Of a stretch of 64,000 nucleotides of DNA, positions 1 to 10,810 are shown one piece after another. The stretch comes from Ancylobacter sonchi (lineage in GTDB: Bacteria > Pseudomonadota > Alphaproteobacteria > Rhizobiales > Xanthobacteraceae), in NCBI RefSeq assembly GCF_018390695.1, contig NZ_JAHBGF010000026.1, positions 99,370-163,369 on the forward strand. The letters are read 5' to 3'. The position numbers and the translations under genes were made by a program. Each line of letters opens with the position of its first letter. The stretch's first letter is position 1. Under the pieces are notes generated by a model. It made no database searches, had not been told where the DNA came from, and saw nothing but the letters and a program-made list of their open reading frames with translations.

Positions 1-258
1 CTGATCTACCGGCGCGCCAACGCTCCGACGCTGATGCGGATCATCGAGATGCTGTGGCTGCAGTCCGGCCCGTCCATGCGCTACATATCGAGCCAGTACG
101 GCTCGGCGGCGTTCGCGATCGACTACCACCGCGCCGCCACCGACGCATTGGCCGCGCGCGACGGCGAGGGCTTCGTGACCGCGATCCGTTCGGACATCGC
201 CCAGGGCATGGAATACATCCTGCGGGCCGAACGCGAACTCGTCGCCCCCGCGAACTGA
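1..258 (+). CDS. GntR-family regulator, C-terminal FCD domain (partial)
   Basis: The window opens inside this reading frame; 85 codons remain before TGA at 256-258. The visible peptide is helical and resembles the last helices of the FCD ligand-binding domain of GntR/FadR-type regulators, including AIDYHRAATDALAARDGEG and a final helix carrying IAQGMEYIL. In this family the FCD domain binds a small carboxylate effector and the missing N-terminal winged helix binds DNA. The target and ligand cannot be told from this fragment. The family call rests on resemblance of a short tail only. Confidence 0.6.
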   Translation: MIYRRANAPTLMRIIEMLWLQSGPSMRYISSQYGSAAFAIDYHRAATDALAARDGEGFVTAIRSDIAQGMEYILRAERELVAPAN

Positions 259-371
259 GATCGCCGATCCGTGCAGCAAAGCCCAGGCGCTATCGGCATT
301 TGCCGGGATGAGGGAAAGTCCCCGCAATCGGCACATGTCGCGTCAGACGAAGATAGAGCGGGAGGAGTGTT

Positions 372-446
372 TGGCTGGGGCGGGAGGATTCGAACCTCCG
401 CATGGGGGAATCAAAATCCCCTGCCTTACCGCTTGGCGACGCCCCA
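372..446 (-). tRNA. tRNA-Gln (anticodon TTG)
   Basis: On the minus strand the sequence folds as a complete cloverleaf: acceptor TGGGGCG pairs with the 3' side before the encoded CCA, the anticodon loop TTTTGAT carries TTG, and the T arm contains GGTTCGAATCC. It is 75 nt including CCA. Reading the opposite strand gives the typical false peptide GGFEPPHGGIKIPCL. Confidence 0.95.
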
Positions 447-633
447 ACGCGGCACGCGTCCGTCAGACGCGGACCGTGCGGGCGCGGACATAGCCACAGG
501 AACGCGCCGCTTTCAACCTTCATCCACAGCTCCGCCCGCGGGAAAACCGGACGTCATCAACAGGCGTCGCGAAGAAGTGCGATGCCACGCTTGCGGCTCG
601 GCGCATCCCCGTGCTAGAGGCTCGCCACCGCGT

Positions 634-710
634 CGGAGTGTAGCGCAGCCTGGTAGCGCACCTCGTTCGGGACGAGGGGGTCGCAGGTTCAAATCCTGCC
701 ACTCCGACCA
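634..710 (+). tRNA. tRNA-Pro (anticodon CGG)
   Basis: A 77-nt cloverleaf starting CGGAGTG and ending with the matching CACTCCG, discriminator A and encoded CCA. The anticodon loop TTCGGGA gives CGG, reading CCG codons. The D arm (AGCGCAGCCTGGTAGCGCA) and T arm (GGTTCAAATCC) are canonical. It lies about 190 bp from, and is opposite in strand to, tRNA-Gln. Confidence 0.95.
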
Positions 711-1098
711 AGCGGTACCTTGATTTCCTGTTCCCGATAGGAACCCTGCCAGAATTCGATGACCGTTCTGCGAGAAGCCGATCTCGCTGCGAAATTGCGA
801 TGAACCTGCGCTCGGTCCTTCGCGACCCCGCTCGCTCGCCGGACGCACTTCCGTTCCGGAAGGCCCCGCTGAGCGCCTCGACCGCCCCTCGCCACATCGC
901 CTCACGGCGCAGAGTTTTTGAAACGCCGCTAAATTCGGAGTATAGTTTCCTGCATCGGATACCGCGTTCTGCGCCCTATAAAGTCGACGAATGTTGGTTG
1001 CATTTACCATTTATGCTCGCATAAGGTGTATATCGTCGCGCGACATGCCGTGCGCGGCGGCGCGCTCCGCGAGTGACTTCCAGCTTGGATTGCGATGA
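711..1098. other. Intergenic stretch, no supported gene
   Basis: Short open frames on both strands here are antisense to, or run out of, tRNA-Pro and lack family resemblance or a good ribosome binding site. Nothing else was recognised. Confidence 0.5.
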
Positions 1099-1413
1099 AT
1101 GTCCGCTTCAGTGCAGATCGGGGTCGGCGCCAAATGGATCGTCAAGGACGGCTTCGTTTTTCTCTCGGTCGCAAAGTCGCAGGTGCGCATACCCTGCAAT
1201 TCGTCCGGCCTGGTCGATTTCCTGTATTCGACCAACTGCCACATGGACCTCGGCCTCGTGCAGCAGATCGCCCAGGAGATCCGCGACAGCCGGTCTGAAT
1301 TCCTGATCGAGCCGCTATCTTCTGCCCATCTCCATCTCGTCCTGACCCAATTGGCCGATGCGCTGAACGCCAGGACCGTGACCCCGACGCTCTATCCATC
1401 GCTCAATCTGTAG
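1099..1413 (+). CDS. Small hypothetical protein (104 aa)
   Basis: The frame begins at the second of two overlapping ATGs and encodes 104 residues. The product looks globular, with alternating hydrophobic strands and a helix around residues 50-65 (GLVQQIAQEIRDS), no signal peptide and no membrane segment. I do not recognise the family. No strong Shine-Dalgarno sequence precedes it. It is kept because the composition is protein-like and no better frame competes. Confidence 0.4.
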   Translation: MSASVQIGVGAKWIVKDGFVFLSVAKSQVRIPCNSSGLVDFLYSTNCHMDLGLVQQIAQEIRDSRSEFLIEPLSSAHLHLVLTQLADALNARTVTPTLYPSLNL

Positions 1414-1494
1414 GACGTGGGCCGGCGATAGCCGCCGCTGACACGATGAGCGCCCCCCCCTGAGATGCGGGCGGGGAATGCGGGATGCAGCGGA

Positions 1495-2994
1495 TCAAAC
1501 CAGCATGATCGGCTCGACGAAGCCGCAGAGCCAGTTGGCCAGCGAATAGGGTTTGCCGACCAGCGCCGGGATGTTGTCCTCGGCCGGCATGCCGCTATCG
1601 GCAATGTATTCATAGGCGTCGCTGGCCGGCATGGCGTCGCTGTCGCGCACGAAGCCATGGCCGGCGGAGATGTCGTTCCGCCCATGCCAGAGGGACGCCC
1701 CGCCGACGACGTCGCGGGCGAGCACCAGCCGGAGGGTGGCCCGCCCGACGATCGCGACGGACAGCACCGGATTCGCTCCCGCCGCATCGGTGACGAGGAA
1801 GCCCTTGTCCGCCTGATCCGCCACCTGCGCCGCCCCCCGATATGGCAGGTCGAAGACGATGGGCGGCGCCGGCACATGCAGCGTCACCAGCACTTCCTTG
1901 CCGCGCCCATAGATCGCCAGCGGCTCGAGCGGACGCCAGTTCTGCCCGAGCTCGAACAGCCGATAGAGCACCTTGCCGTATTGAAGGCCCTGGTTGCGGT
2001 AGCCATTGGCGCGCAGATGCCCGCCGGAGATCGCGTCCGTGTACTGGTAGTCCGGCCCGATCAGATAGACGCCCGGCGTCTCGCGCGCGAATTCCAGCTG
2101 CGCCTGCGAGATGGCGAGGTCGTTGGTCGTGTAGACGCCCGCCATCTGCGACAGCAGGAACGCCGGCGGGTTGGGCTGCCGGAAAGTCGAGGCGACCACC
2201 TCGTTGACGCCGCTCCGCAGCGTGGCGAGATGCTCCTTGTAGGCGGCCTTCGTCATGTGACCGGAACTGTCGGCCTGCCCCTGGTCCCACAGATAGGCCG
2301 ACATGCCGACCGTCTTCCCTTCGCGGTCGGCGAGCGCCTTCATCTGCGCGCAGTAGCTGGTGAAGCGCCCCCACACGGCACCGCCGGGGATAAGCGCGGT
2401 GATCGAGGTGCCGCCGCGCCCGACGCCATTGCTGACGAAAAGGTGGTCCGGATCGGTCGCCAGGCTGCGCCGGGCGAGGTACCGCCCGCGCCACGCATTG
2501 GCCGCCGCCACCACGCCGGCCTCCCCGAGATATTTATAGGCCGGCCAGGTGCCGAGGTTCGCCGCCACCTGCGCGTTGCTGTAGACGGCGCCACCACGGA
2601 CATTCGCCGCCACCAGCGGCTGCAGGGCGAACGTGTCGCCGATCGGCTTCCAGGCGTCCGAGCCGTAGCGGGTCGTGCCGTTGTGGATCGACTGGCCGAC
2701 CATCTTGTTGTCGTAGGGCTGCGTCACCGAAAGCGCCGCCCCGGCTGCCTCGCCATGGTGAAACGACTGCCCGGCCGCCGTAACGAGATTGTAGTGCGCA
2801 CAGGGCTGCTGCAGCACCGCCCCGTCGATCCGGCTCGGCGTTAGCGCGGCGATGTCGAGGGCCCGGCCGTCATGTCGGGCGATGTCCGTCGCCATGAAGG
2901 AGGTCGGCACCTTCGTGCTGCCGAAGAAATCGAAGGCGTCGAGCCGACGCAACATCTTCAGACGCCTCAGCAGCGTCGAGCCGGCGACATGCAT
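1495..2994 (-). CDS. SGNH/GDSL-type hydrolase, sialate O-acetylesterase-like
   Basis: A 499-residue protein with the hallmarks of an SGNH esterase: block I GQS near residues 75-77 (nucleophile Ser), an internal YLWDQGQAD that matches the WxQGE/D block of carbohydrate O-acetylesterases, and a late GGHLRANGYRNQG that could supply the catalytic Asp/Gly-x-His pair. The C-terminal part looks like a beta-rich accessory domain. Such enzymes remove O-acyl groups from glycans. No signal peptide is evident, so it may act in the cytoplasm or be exported unconventionally. A second SGNH gene lies 760 bp away, divergently oriented. The substrate is unknown. Confidence 0.65.
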   Translation of the reverse strand: MHVAGSTLLRRLKMLRRLDAFDFFGSTKVPTSFMATDIARHDGRALDIAALTPSRIDGAVLQQPCAHYNLVTAAGQSFHHGEAAGAALSVTQPYDNKMVGQSIHNGTTRYGSDAWKPIGDTFALQPLVAANVRGGAVYSNAQVAANLGTWPAYKYLGEAGVVAAANAWRGRYLARRSLATDPDHLFVSNGVGRGGTSITALIPGGAVWGRFTSYCAQMKALADREGKTVGMSAYLWDQGQADSSGHMTKAAYKEHLATLRSGVNEVVASTFRQPNPPAFLLSQMAGVYTTNDLAISQAQLEFARETPGVYLIGPDYQYTDAISGGHLRANGYRNQGLQYGKVLYRLFELGQNWRPLEPLAIYGRGKEVLVTLHVPAPPIVFDLPYRGAAQVADQADKGFLVTDAAGANPVLSVAIVGRATLRLVLARDVVGGASLWHGRNDISAGHGFVRDSDAMPASDAYEYIADSGMPAEDNIPALVGKPYSLANWLCGFVEPIMLV

Positions 2995-3757
2995 GGTCCT
3001 GCGGGTCCATTACCCAGCCACTGGCGCTTCAGCCAGTTCGATGAACAGATCGCCAGCCGGCAAACAGGCTCGCGGGGCAACGAAATAAATCGCCCGATCA
3101 AATCGGATCACACGACGTAAATCATGCCCGGATCCGCATATGACACCTTCAACAAAACAAGTATAGATCGCGCAACGTCAGCTATATCATTAACCTAACG
3201 TCATATATGCCGAATATACGTAGACGATTACGGCAGAGTCCCTGAACATACATCTGTTTTTCGACAGGATTTTGCCGCAGCACCGCCATCATTGTCGTGA
3301 GACCGCGCCCTCGTCGCTGCGAGCCGTGCGCGGTGGCGCCGATGGTACCGGTTGCCGCCTGCCTGCCTCCGGCGGCATCGGCCGCCGCGGGGGCTCCCGG
3401 AAATGGCCCCCACTTCCGTAGGGGGTGAGGCGAACATCGGGGCAGGCCCGGACTTGCCGGCGAGATGCCGCTCCTGCAAGGCCGCGCGGCCCGATCGTCC
3501 GGCAGCGACGGCCTCTTCATGGCACCCCCAGTATAATTAGATACCTCCCAGCCTCACGGACACGAGGCGATCGACCCTGGCCGATGGTGGACAACGCCTG
3601 TCACCTAGAGGAAGATGATGCCTGTAGATCCGAGGGGTGTTCGGTAAGCGCGCATGGTCGCCCGTTTTTTGGCGCGGCTATGCGCAAGGCGGGACCATGA
3701 CCGCAAACGACCCCCTCCGCATAGTTCATGCGTATAAATTGCGATGGAGACATTTGA
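2995..3757. other. AT-richer intergenic region between two divergent SGNH genes
   Basis: About 760 bp with no convincing gene. Bases 3110-3260 are clearly more AT-rich than the surroundings, with runs such as TATATCATTAACC, and may hold promoters for both divergent hydrolases or be a scar of transfer. Frames on either strand here are short and unlike known proteins. Confidence 0.5.
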
Positions 3758-4945
3758 ATGAGGGTGCTGATTATTGGCGGATCGAATTCCGTGATGCAGC
3801 CTGGCTATGTCAGCGCTACGATCGACATGCTGCAGCAGAAATACGGCATCTCCGTCACCGAGCTCTCGAACATCAGCATCGGCGCGAACAACTGCCTGAT
3901 CGGCCTCGAAGCCAGTCATCTTTTTCAGGAAGACATCGCCAGCTACGACAAGATCGTCATCGAATTCATCATCAATGACTACAAGTTAGCGCGCGAAAGA
4001 AGCATCGGAACCTGGCTCGCCAGCTATGAAGGCTTGATCCGGCACCTCTTCCTGCACGCGCCGGACGCCCAGATATACAATCTTATTTTTGGAAAGAGCG
4101 AAAACCATACGCTCGGTCGTCTGGAGCGGCTGCGCAAGGGCGTCACCGATCTGGTCGAGCACTATGGCCAGGACTTCAACATCGCCATGGTGGATTTCGA
4201 CGCGCATCTGCGGGGGCGGCACGGAGCCAACCCGAACATGTTCCTGGCATACTACAGCGACCCCGGCCACTATGGTCGGCCCAAGGCTACCGAGAGAGTC
4301 GGCGCCTACCTTGCCCGCTACATGGCGCAGCCCGCCGAACGCCGGGGCAGCCGGTCGCTTCCCGAGCCGTTGTCGCCGACTCCCTTCGATACCGCGACGA
4401 TGGTGCGGTTGCCCGACATCCCCAACGTTCCGGTCCGTGAGCTCAGCAATTCGCGCTATCAGCGGCTCTGCGTCCCGCTGGCGCGTGGCGAGAGCGTGAC
4501 GCTCGACCTGCCGGGGCCGATGATTTCGCTGTCCTATCTGGCGACCCGCGACGGCGGAGCGCTGCTGATCGAGGAGGAGGGCATGGAGCCGTTCTCCATC
4601 TTCACCTGCCATGGCTACGTCATCAACAAGGAACCCGGCCGCTTCCTCATCAAGAATTTCGTGCGCATCTCCAATGATTGGAAGGAGACGCCCCGGCGCA
4701 TCCGCCTGACGTCCATCGGCTGCGACGAGGCCGTCGCGATGGGCGAGCGGTTCACGCCGGAATACAGCATGGTGGCAAGCCCCGAAGCCGAGACGACGGT
4801 CTATCTGTCCAACGTGCTGTGTTACACGGCCGTGGCTGGCGGCGAGAACGCCGATGGTCGGGAGGCGGATGGATTGGAATCGGACGGGACGGACAATGCC
4901 TGGTCCGACGACTGGAACAGCCGTCAGTCCGCCATTTCGGCATAG
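3758..4945 (+). CDS. SGNH/GDSL hydrolase family protein with C-terminal extension
   Basis: 395 residues starting at ATG with GGAGA seven bases upstream. Residues 7-11 are GGSNS, the block I nucleophile motif of SGNH hydrolases; IEFIINDY near residue 70 resembles block III with its Asn; YYSDPGHYG near residue 170 carries the catalytic D-x-x-H pair. Residues 210-375 form a beta-rich extension of unknown type. Similar two-domain proteins are found near polysaccharide loci, where they deacylate or transfer acyl groups, but no glycan synthesis genes are present here. No signal peptide was seen. Confidence 0.6.
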   Translation: MRVLIIGGSNSVMQPGYVSATIDMLQQKYGISVTELSNISIGANNCLIGLEASHLFQEDIASYDKIVIEFIINDYKLARERSIGTWLASYEGLIRHLFLHAPDAQIYNLIFGKSENHTLGRLERLRKGVTDLVEHYGQDFNIAMVDFDAHLRGRHGANPNMFLAYYSDPGHYGRPKATERVGAYLARYMAQPAERRGSRSLPEPLSPTPFDTATMVRLPDIPNVPVRELSNSRYQRLCVPLARGESVTLDLPGPMISLSYLATRDGGALLIEEEGMEPFSIFTCHGYVINKEPGRFLIKNFVRISNDWKETPRRIRLTSIGCDEAVAMGERFTPEYSMVASPEAETTVYLSNVLCYTAVAGGENADGREADGLESDGTDNAWSDDWNSRQSAISA

Positions 4946-5639
4946 GCCGCTTCAGGCCGCCGCCCGAAACGACACGTTCGAGCCGGTCGCCTGCGGCTCG
5001 CAGGCCCTTTCGCGGGGCCTATCGTCCCGCACGAGCCCACCCCCCTGACCGCCACGCCGACGGACAGGGTGCGTTCCGCGTCCGCCGATGCCCTCGGCAT
5101 GGCACAAGCTTTTGCGCCGTGCGCCCGGACGGACGCTTCCCTGGCGCGCCCTGGAACGCGCCCCTGGAACGCCGCCGGTCGACGCCCGACAATCGAATAC
5201 CGCCCTGGTCGGGTCCGTCGACATGGCGACGCCGGTGAGAAAATCCGGCGCGGGCCGGGACGCCGGGACCGCGACCACCCCGACGCCCGCCTTTCCGGGC
5301 TGGCTCCCGATCCTTCCCCACATCGATCACCATTACGCCGCCGCGGCGGCCGGGAACTGGACATCCGCCCCTCCCCCCGCCCCGGTCTGAGACATCGCTG
5401 CGGCACGCGCACGGGCGCCGACACGCGGCCTCATCACCCCTTTCGATGACGCCGGGCGGCGCCTCGGCAGCCCCTTCATTGCCCGCAATCGCCGCCTCAA
5501 GGCTTTGCCGACCATCTCCGGCCGCCCTCCTCTGTCGTCCCTCCGATCCACCGCCACACGTCCGGTCGCCGGTGCGATTGACAGGAACATGCCCGCGATA
5601 ATATGGATACGATCAAGTTTCCAAATGGGGGATTTTCCC
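4946..5639. other. Intergenic stretch of ~690 bp, no supported gene
   Basis: Frames on both strands are Arg/Pro/Gly-rich shadows with no recognisable domain. A hairpin GCCTGCG-GCT-CGCAGGC at 4989-5005, about 45 bp after the SGNH stop codon, could end that transcript although it lacks a clear T run. The last 100 bases should contain the promoter of the efflux operon. Confidence 0.45.
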
Positions 5640-6896
5640 GTGACGTCGATTCACGCGAGGCGGTCTCCGCTGCTGCCGGTATCGCTCTTCGTCCTGCTCC
5701 TCGCCGCCGGCTGCGACGGCCGCCAGGGCAGCGCTCCGGCAGGAGCCGGCCCACAAGAGCGCCCGCAAGTGGGCGTGGTGACCGTGCATCCGCAGTCGGT
5801 CGCCATCACCGCCGAACTGCCGGGCCGCACCACTGCCTCGCTGATCGCCGAGGTGCGCCCGCAGGTCGGCGGCATCATCAAGGAGCGGCTGTTCGAGGAA
5901 GGCAGCGAGGTAAAGGCCGGGGACGCGCTCTACCAGATCGATCCCGCGACCTATCAGGCGAGCTTTGACAGCGCGGTGGCCAGCCAGCAGAAGGCCGAGG
6001 CCGCCGTCCCGAGCGCGCAGGCCAAGCTCGAGCGCTATCAGGGACTGATCAAGCAGAACGCGGTGAGCAAGCAGGACTATGACGACGCCGTCGCCTCGCT
6101 CGCCCAGGCCAAGGCGGAAGTCGCCTCCGCGAAGGCCAGCGTCGATACCGCCCGGATCAATCTCGACTTCACCCGCATTACCGCGCCGATCGGCGGGCGC
6201 ATCGAGAAGTCCTCGCTGACGCCCGGCGCGCTGGTCACCGCGAGCCAGGACACCGCGCTGACCACCATCCGCACCCTCGACCCGATCAATGTCGACGTCA
6301 CCCAGTCGAGCACCAATCTCCTGAACCTGCGCCAGGCGATCAAGGAAGGCCGTATCAAGATCGCCGGCTCGGACGTCAAGGTGCGCCTCAAGCTCGACAA
6401 CGGCACCCTCTATTCGCATGAGGGTACGCTGGAATTCTCCTCGGCCTATGTCGACGAGACCACCGGCACCTTCGGCGTGCGCGCGCAGTTTCCCAATCCG
6501 GACCGGCTGCTGCTGCCCGGCATGTATGTGCGGGCCCTGGTCGAGGAAGGCGTGGCGCCGAACAGCTTCCTGGTGCCGCAGCGCGCGGTGACCCGCAACA
6601 CCAAGGGCGAGCCGGTGGCGCTGGTGGTCGATGGCGACGGCAAGATCGGCCAGCGCGTGCTCACCGTCGGCCGCAGCGTCGGCAACAACTGGCTGGTCGA
6701 GAGCGGCATCGCCGATGGCGACCGGGTCGTGGTCGAGGGCAGCCAGTTCGTCACCGTCGGCCAGCTGGCCTCGCCCGTCGAGGTCACCCTCGACGAGACC
6801 ACCGGCGAGGTGGTCGAGCGCGGCAAGCAGACCGCCCTGCCCGCCGACCGCCACTATGCCGCCGCCGACGCCCCGGCGCGCGCGGCGCAGGAGTGA
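5640..6896 (+). CDS. RND efflux periplasmic adaptor (membrane fusion lipoprotein, AcrA/MexA-like)
   Basis: The GTG at 5640 is chosen because GGGGGA lies seven bases upstream; an upstream ATG at 5625 has no ribosome binding site. The 418-residue product begins with a signal peptide ending in the lipobox LLAAGC (Cys25), so it should be lipid-anchored in the periplasm. It then shows the lipoyl half-motif [20 protein letters not shown], a coiled-coil hairpin (about residues 100-160) and beta-barrel/membrane-proximal domains with [12 protein letters not shown]. Adaptors of this class bridge an RND pump and an outer membrane channel. The pump gene overlaps its 3' region; no outer membrane factor or local regulator is present. 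Confidence 0.93.
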   Translation: MTSIHARRSPLLPVSLFVLLLAAGCDGRQGSAPAGAGPQERPQVGVVTVHPQSVAITAELPGRTTASLIAEVRPQVGGIIKERLFEEGSEVKAGDALYQIDPATYQASFDSAVASQQKAEAAVPSAQAKLERYQGLIKQNAVSKQDYDDAVASLAQAKAEVASAKASVDTARINLDFTRITAPIGGRIEKSSLTPGALVTASQDTALTTIRTLDPINVDVTQSSTNLLNLRQAIKEGRIKIAGSDVKVRLKLDNGTLYSHEGTLEFSSAYVDETTGTFGVRAQFPNPDRLLLPGMYVRALVEEGVAPNSFLVPQRAVTRNTKGEPVALVVDGDGKIGQRVLTVGRSVGNNWLVESGIADGDRVVVEGSQFVTVGQLASPVEVTLDETTGEVVERGKQTALPADRHYAAADAPARAAQE

Positions 6897-6901
6897 GCCG
6901 C

Positions 6902-9900
6902 GTGGCACGTTTCTTCATCGACCGCCCGGTCTTCGCCTGGGTCATCGCCATCCTGATCATGCTGGGCGGCCTGCTCGCCCTGAACTCGCTCTCGATCGCG
7001 CAATATCCGCAGATCGCGCCCACCACGGTGCGCATCACCGCCTCCTATCCGGGAGCCGACGCGCAGACGGTCGAGAACTCGGTGACCAAGGTCATCGAGC
7101 AGGGCATGACCGGTCTCGACAATCTCGACTACATGTCGGCCACCTCGACCTCGACCGGCCAGGCTTCGATCTCCATCACCTTCTCCAGCTCGGCCGATCC
7201 GGACGTGGCGCAGATGCAGGTGCAGAACAAACTGCAGCTGGTCACGTCGCAGCTGCCGACCATCGTGCAGACCAGCGGCATCGAGGTCGACAAGGCTTCC
7301 GACAGCTTCCTGATGGTGGTCGGCTTCGTGTCGACCAACGACTCGATGTCGTCGATCGACATCGCCGACTACGTGGATTCCACCCTCAACGACACGCTGC
7401 GACGCGTCGACGGCGTCGGCACCACCCAGGTGTTCGGCTCGTCCTATTCGATGCGCATCTGGCTCGACCCGGACAAGCTGGCCAAATTCCAGCTGATGCC
7501 GAGCGACATCACCACGGCCATCGAGGCGCAGAACACCCAGGTCTCGGCCGGCCAGCTCGGCGGCCTGCCGCAGCGCAAGGGCCAGCAGCTCAACGCCACC
7601 GTCACCGCACGCGGCCGCCTGCAGACGCCGGAGCAGTTCCGCAACATCATCATCAAGAGCACCAGCGACGGCTCGCTGGTGCGGCTGAACGACGTCGCCA
7701 CCGTCGAGCTCGGCGCCGAAAGCTACACCAGCACGGCGCGCTACAACGGCAAGCCGGCGGCCGGCCTCGGCATCAACCTCGCCACCGGCGCCAACGCCAT
7801 CAGCACCGCCAATGGCGTGAAGTCGGCGATCCAGCGCCTGTCCGGCACCTTCCCGGAAGGGCTGGAGGTGGTCTATCCCTACGACACCACCCCCTTCGTG
7901 GTGCTCTCCATCGAGGAGGTGGTGAAGACGCTGGCCGAGGCCATCGTCCTCGTCTTCGTGGTGATGTTCGTCTTCCTGCAGAACATCCGCGCCACCCTCA
8001 TCCCGACCATCGCGGTGCCGGTGGTGCTGCTCGGCACCTTCGGCGTGCTGGCGCTGTTCGGCTACTCCATCAACACGCTGACCATGTTCGCCATGGTGCT
8101 GGCCATCGGCCTGCTCGTCGACGATGCCATCGTCGTGGTGGAGAATGTCGAGCGGGTGATGGAGGAGGAAGGCCTGTCGCCGCGCGAGGCCACCCGCAAG
8201 TCGATGGACGAGATCACCGGTGCGCTCATCGGCATCGCCACCGTGCTCTCCGCCGTGTTCGTGCCGATGGCCTTCTTCGGCGGCTCGGTGGGCGTGATCT
8301 ACCGGCAGTTCTCCGTGACCATCGTCTCGGCCATGGTGCTGTCGGTGCTGGTGGCGCTGGTCCTCACCCCGGCGCTGTGCGCCACCCTGCTGAAGCCGCA
8401 CAAGCCCCGTGGCGACGCCGGTGCCGAGGGGTCCGGCCATGGCGCGAAGCGCGGCCTGTTCGGTGCCTTCAACCGCGCCTTCGACCGCGGCAGCCACGCC
8501 TATCGCTCCGGCACCGCCGGCATCATCTCCCGCTCCGGCCGGTTCCTGATGATCTTCGCGCTCATCACCCTCGCCATGGGCTGGATGTTCGCCCGGCTGC
8601 CCTCCTCCTTCCTGCCGCAGGAAGATCAGGGCAGCCTGATCACCAGCGTGCAGCTGCCGGTGGGCGCCACCGCCAACCGCACCGACGCGGTGCTCGACGA
8701 CGTCACCCGCCACTATCTCGACAATGAGAAGGACGCGGTGGAAGGCGTATTCACCGTGCAGGGCTTCGGCTTTGGCGGCCAGGGACAGAATGTCGGCATC
8801 GCCTTCCTGCGCATGCGTCCCTTCGACGAGCGCAAGTCGCCGACCCTGTCGGCCGGCGCGGTGGCCGGCCGCGCCATGGCGGCGTTCTCCAAGTTCCACG
8901 ATGCCCGCGTCTTCGCCCTCGCCCCGCCGGCGATCCAGGGCATGGGCAATTCGAACGGCTTCGACTTCTACCTGCAGGACATCAACGGCGCCGGCCACGA
9001 CAAGCTGGTCGCCGCCCGCAACCAGCTGCTGGCCAAGGCGGCGGGAGATTCGCGCCTCGCCAATACCCGCCCGAACGGGCAGGAGGACGAGCCGCAGCTG
9101 GTGGTCGACATCGATGAGGAGAAGGCGAGCGCGCTCGGCGTCTCCCTGTCGGACATCAACGACACGCTCTCCACCGCCTGGGGCAGCGACTACGTCAACG
9201 ACTTCATCGACCGCGGCCGGGTGAAAAAGGTCTATGTGCAGTCGGCGGCCGATTTCCGCATGCAGCCGGAGGATCTCGCCCGCTGGCATGTGCGCAACTC
9301 GGACGGCAACATGGTGCCGTTCTCCTCCTTCACCTCCACCCGCTGGACCTTCGGCTCGCCGCGCCTGGAGCGCTTCAACGGCTCCTCCGCCGTCGAGATT
9401 CAGGGCGAGGCGGCAGCGGGGGTCAGCTCGGGCGACGCGATGACGGCGATCAACGAGTTCGTCGCCCAGCTGCCCGCCGGCTATGGGCATGAATGGGTCG
9501 GCCTGTCGAAGCAGGAGGAGCTGTCCGGCAACCAGGCGGCCTCGCTCTACGCCATCTCGGTGCTGGTGATCTTCCTGTGCCTCGCCGCGCTGTATGAGAG
9601 CTGGTCGATCCCGTTCGCGGTGATGCTGTCGGTGCCGATCGGCATCTTCGGCGCGCTGCTCGGGGCGCATCTGTTCGGCCAGACCAACGACGTCTACTTC
9701 AAGGTAGGCCTGCTCACCACCATCGGCCTCGCGGCGAAGAACGCCATCCTGATCGTGGAGTTCGCCATCGAGCGCGAGGCGCACGGCATGGGGCTGGTCG
9801 AGGCGACGCTCGACGCCGCGCGCCAGCGCCTGCGGCCGATCCTGATGACCTCCTTCGCCTTCATCCTCGGCGTGACCCCGCTCGCCATCGCCAGCGGTGC

Positions 9901-10078
9901 CGGCTCGGGGGCGCAGAACGCCATCGGCATCGGCGTGATGGGCGGCATGATCGCGGCGACCGTGCTCGGCATCTTCTTCGTGCCGCTGCTGTTCGTCGCG
10001 GTGCGCCGGGTGTTCAAGCGCCGCAGCGCGCCCGTGACGCCGGCGCAAGACACGGCCCCCGGCGGGCAGGCCGGCTGA
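6902..10078 (+). CDS. RND multidrug efflux pump, HAE-1 (AcrB/MexB-like) permease
   Basis: GTG at 6902 gives [15 protein letters not shown], matching the canonical N-terminus, and has AGGAG eight bases upstream; a GTG at 6893 overlapping the adaptor stop is less likely. With this start the TM4 proton-relay pair LLVDDAI falls at Asp407-Asp408, the same numbers as in E. coli AcrB. Twelve membrane segments and two large periplasmic loops are evident in 1058 residues. The protein exports hydrophobic and amphiphilic compounds using the proton gradient. It forms a two-gene operon with the adaptor. The substrate range cannot be predicted. Confidence 0.95.
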   Translation: MARFFIDRPVFAWVIAILIMLGGLLALNSLSIAQYPQIAPTTVRITASYPGADAQTVENSVTKVIEQGMTGLDNLDYMSATSTSTGQASISITFSSSADPDVAQMQVQNKLQLVTSQLPTIVQTSGIEVDKASDSFLMVVGFVSTNDSMSSIDIADYVDSTLNDTLRRVDGVGTTQVFGSSYSMRIWLDPDKLAKFQLMPSDITTAIEAQNTQVSAGQLGGLPQRKGQQLNATVTARGRLQTPEQFRNIIIKSTSDGSLVRLNDVATVELGAESYTSTARYNGKPAAGLGINLATGANAISTANGVKSAIQRLSGTFPEGLEVVYPYDTTPFVVLSIEEVVKTLAEAIVLVFVVMFVFLQNIRATLIPTIAVPVVLLGTFGVLALFGYSINTLTMFAMVLAIGLLVDDAIVVVENVERVMEEEGLSPREATRKSMDEITGALIGIATVLSAVFVPMAFFGGSVGVIYRQFSVTIVSAMVLSVLVALVLTPALCATLLKPHKPRGDAGAEGSGHGAKRGLFGAFNRAFDRGSHAYRSGTAGIISRSGRFLMIFALITLAMGWMFARLPSSFLPQEDQGSLITSVQLPVGATANRTDAVLDDVTRHYLDNEKDAVEGVFTVQGFGFGGQGQNVGIAFLRMRPFDERKSPTLSAGAVAGRAMAAFSKFHDARVFALAPPAIQGMGNSNGFDFYLQDINGAGHDKLVAARNQLLAKAAGDSRLANTRPNGQEDEPQLVVDIDEEKASALGVSLSDINDTLSTAWGSDYVNDFIDRGRVKKVYVQSAADFRMQPEDLARWHVRNSDGNMVPFSSFTSTRWTFGSPRLERFNGSSAVEIQGEAAAGVSSGDAMTAINEFVAQLPAGYGHEWVGLSKQEELSGNQAASLYAISVLVIFLCLAALYESWSIPFAVMLSVPIGIFGALLGAHLFGQTNDVYFKVGLLTTIGLAAKNAILIVEFAIEREAHGMGLVEATLDAARQRLRPILMTSFAFILGVTPLAIASGAGSGAQNAIGIGVMGGMIAATVLGIFFVPLLFVAVRRVFKRRSAPVTPAQDTAPGGQAG

Positions 10079-10160
10079 GCCCTCAATCCGGCGCGGACGA
10101 GGTCACGGCCTCGCCCGCGCCGCCGACCGCCAAAGCTCTCAGGCGCCAAGGCTCCCAGGC

Positions 10161-10787
10161 TCAGGCGTGATAGTGGTACATGCTGGTGTCGGTCTTCTCG
10201 CCCGTATAGCCCCAGCCCCGCAGCAGCTCGTCCACCGGGCCGATCTCGTCGAGCAGCTCGATGAGGATATGCGGCCGGAAGCGGCGGATCGTCTCCGCGC
10301 CGCCCTGAAGCACATCGTATTCGGCCCGCTCGACGTCGATCTTCATCACCGACAGCTCGGCAAGGCCGACATCGTCGAGAGCCAGCGTGCTGGCGCTGCC
10401 GATTACCGCGCCCTCGCCGACGATGCTGCCTGCCGAGCTCAGCCCGTCCTTGCCGCGAATGGCGATGCGCTGCCCGGAGGCGCGGGTGAGCGCGTGCGGA
10501 TACACCTGCACCGTGCCGATGTCGTTGAGTTCGAGATTGGCGAGCAGGCGCGGCACGATGAGCGGGCTCGCCTCGAAGGCGTGCACCCGTGCCGCTCCGG
10601 AACGGGCGGCGAGGATGGAATAGAAGCCGCTATAGGCGCCGGCATCGACCACCGTACCGCCCCGGCGCGTCAGCTCCGTCCAGAGCTGCCGCGAGATCGG
10701 CTCGAAGCCCTTGGCGCGCTTCTTCTGCGCCGCCAGGACGTTGTCCTCCTCGGTGATCAGCTTAACACCGTCGAGTTCTTCAAACAT
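10161..10787 (-). CDS. FkbM-family SAM-dependent methyltransferase
   Basis: 208 residues from an ATG preceded by GGAACG. The SAM-binding loop VVDAGAYSG lies at residues 46-54, followed by HAFEASPLIVPRLLANLELN, the acidic loop of a Rossmann methyltransferase. A later segment LSVMKIDVERAEYDVLQGG is typical of the FkbM family (KIDVEGxE..VL.G). These enzymes O-methylate sugars or natural products. The gene lies 23 bp downstream of carbonic anhydrase on the same strand, probably co-transcribed, but a functional link is not obvious. Confidence 0.85.
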   Translation of the reverse strand: MFEELDGVKLITEEDNVLAAQKKRAKGFEPISRQLWTELTRRGGTVVDAGAYSGFYSILAARSGAARVHAFEASPLIVPRLLANLELNDIGTVQVYPHALTRASGQRIAIRGKDGLSSAGSIVGEGAVIGSASTLALDDVGLAELSVMKIDVERAEYDVLQGGAETIRRFRPHILIELLDEIGPVDELLRGWGYTGEKTDTSMYHYHA

Positions 10788-10810
10788 GCCGTCGCGTTCC
10801 ACGGCCGCGC

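Noticed and set aside
308..493. Plus-strand frame containing GGFEPPHGGIKIPCLTAWR
   Set aside because: It is the antisense translation of tRNA-Gln, a well-known false gene pattern.
520..897. Minus-strand frame containing GVAGFEPATPSSRTRCATRL
   Set aside because: Antisense translation of tRNA-Pro, not a protein.
4952..5590. Several 80-160-codon frames before the RND operon
   Set aside because: They overlap one another on both strands, are Arg/Gly/Pro-rich and show no domain; treated as intergenic.
6854..10048. 1064-codon open frame on the minus strand opposite the RND pump
   Set aside because: His/Arg/Gly/Asp-rich shadow of the very GC-rich pump gene, with no domain or ribosome binding site.
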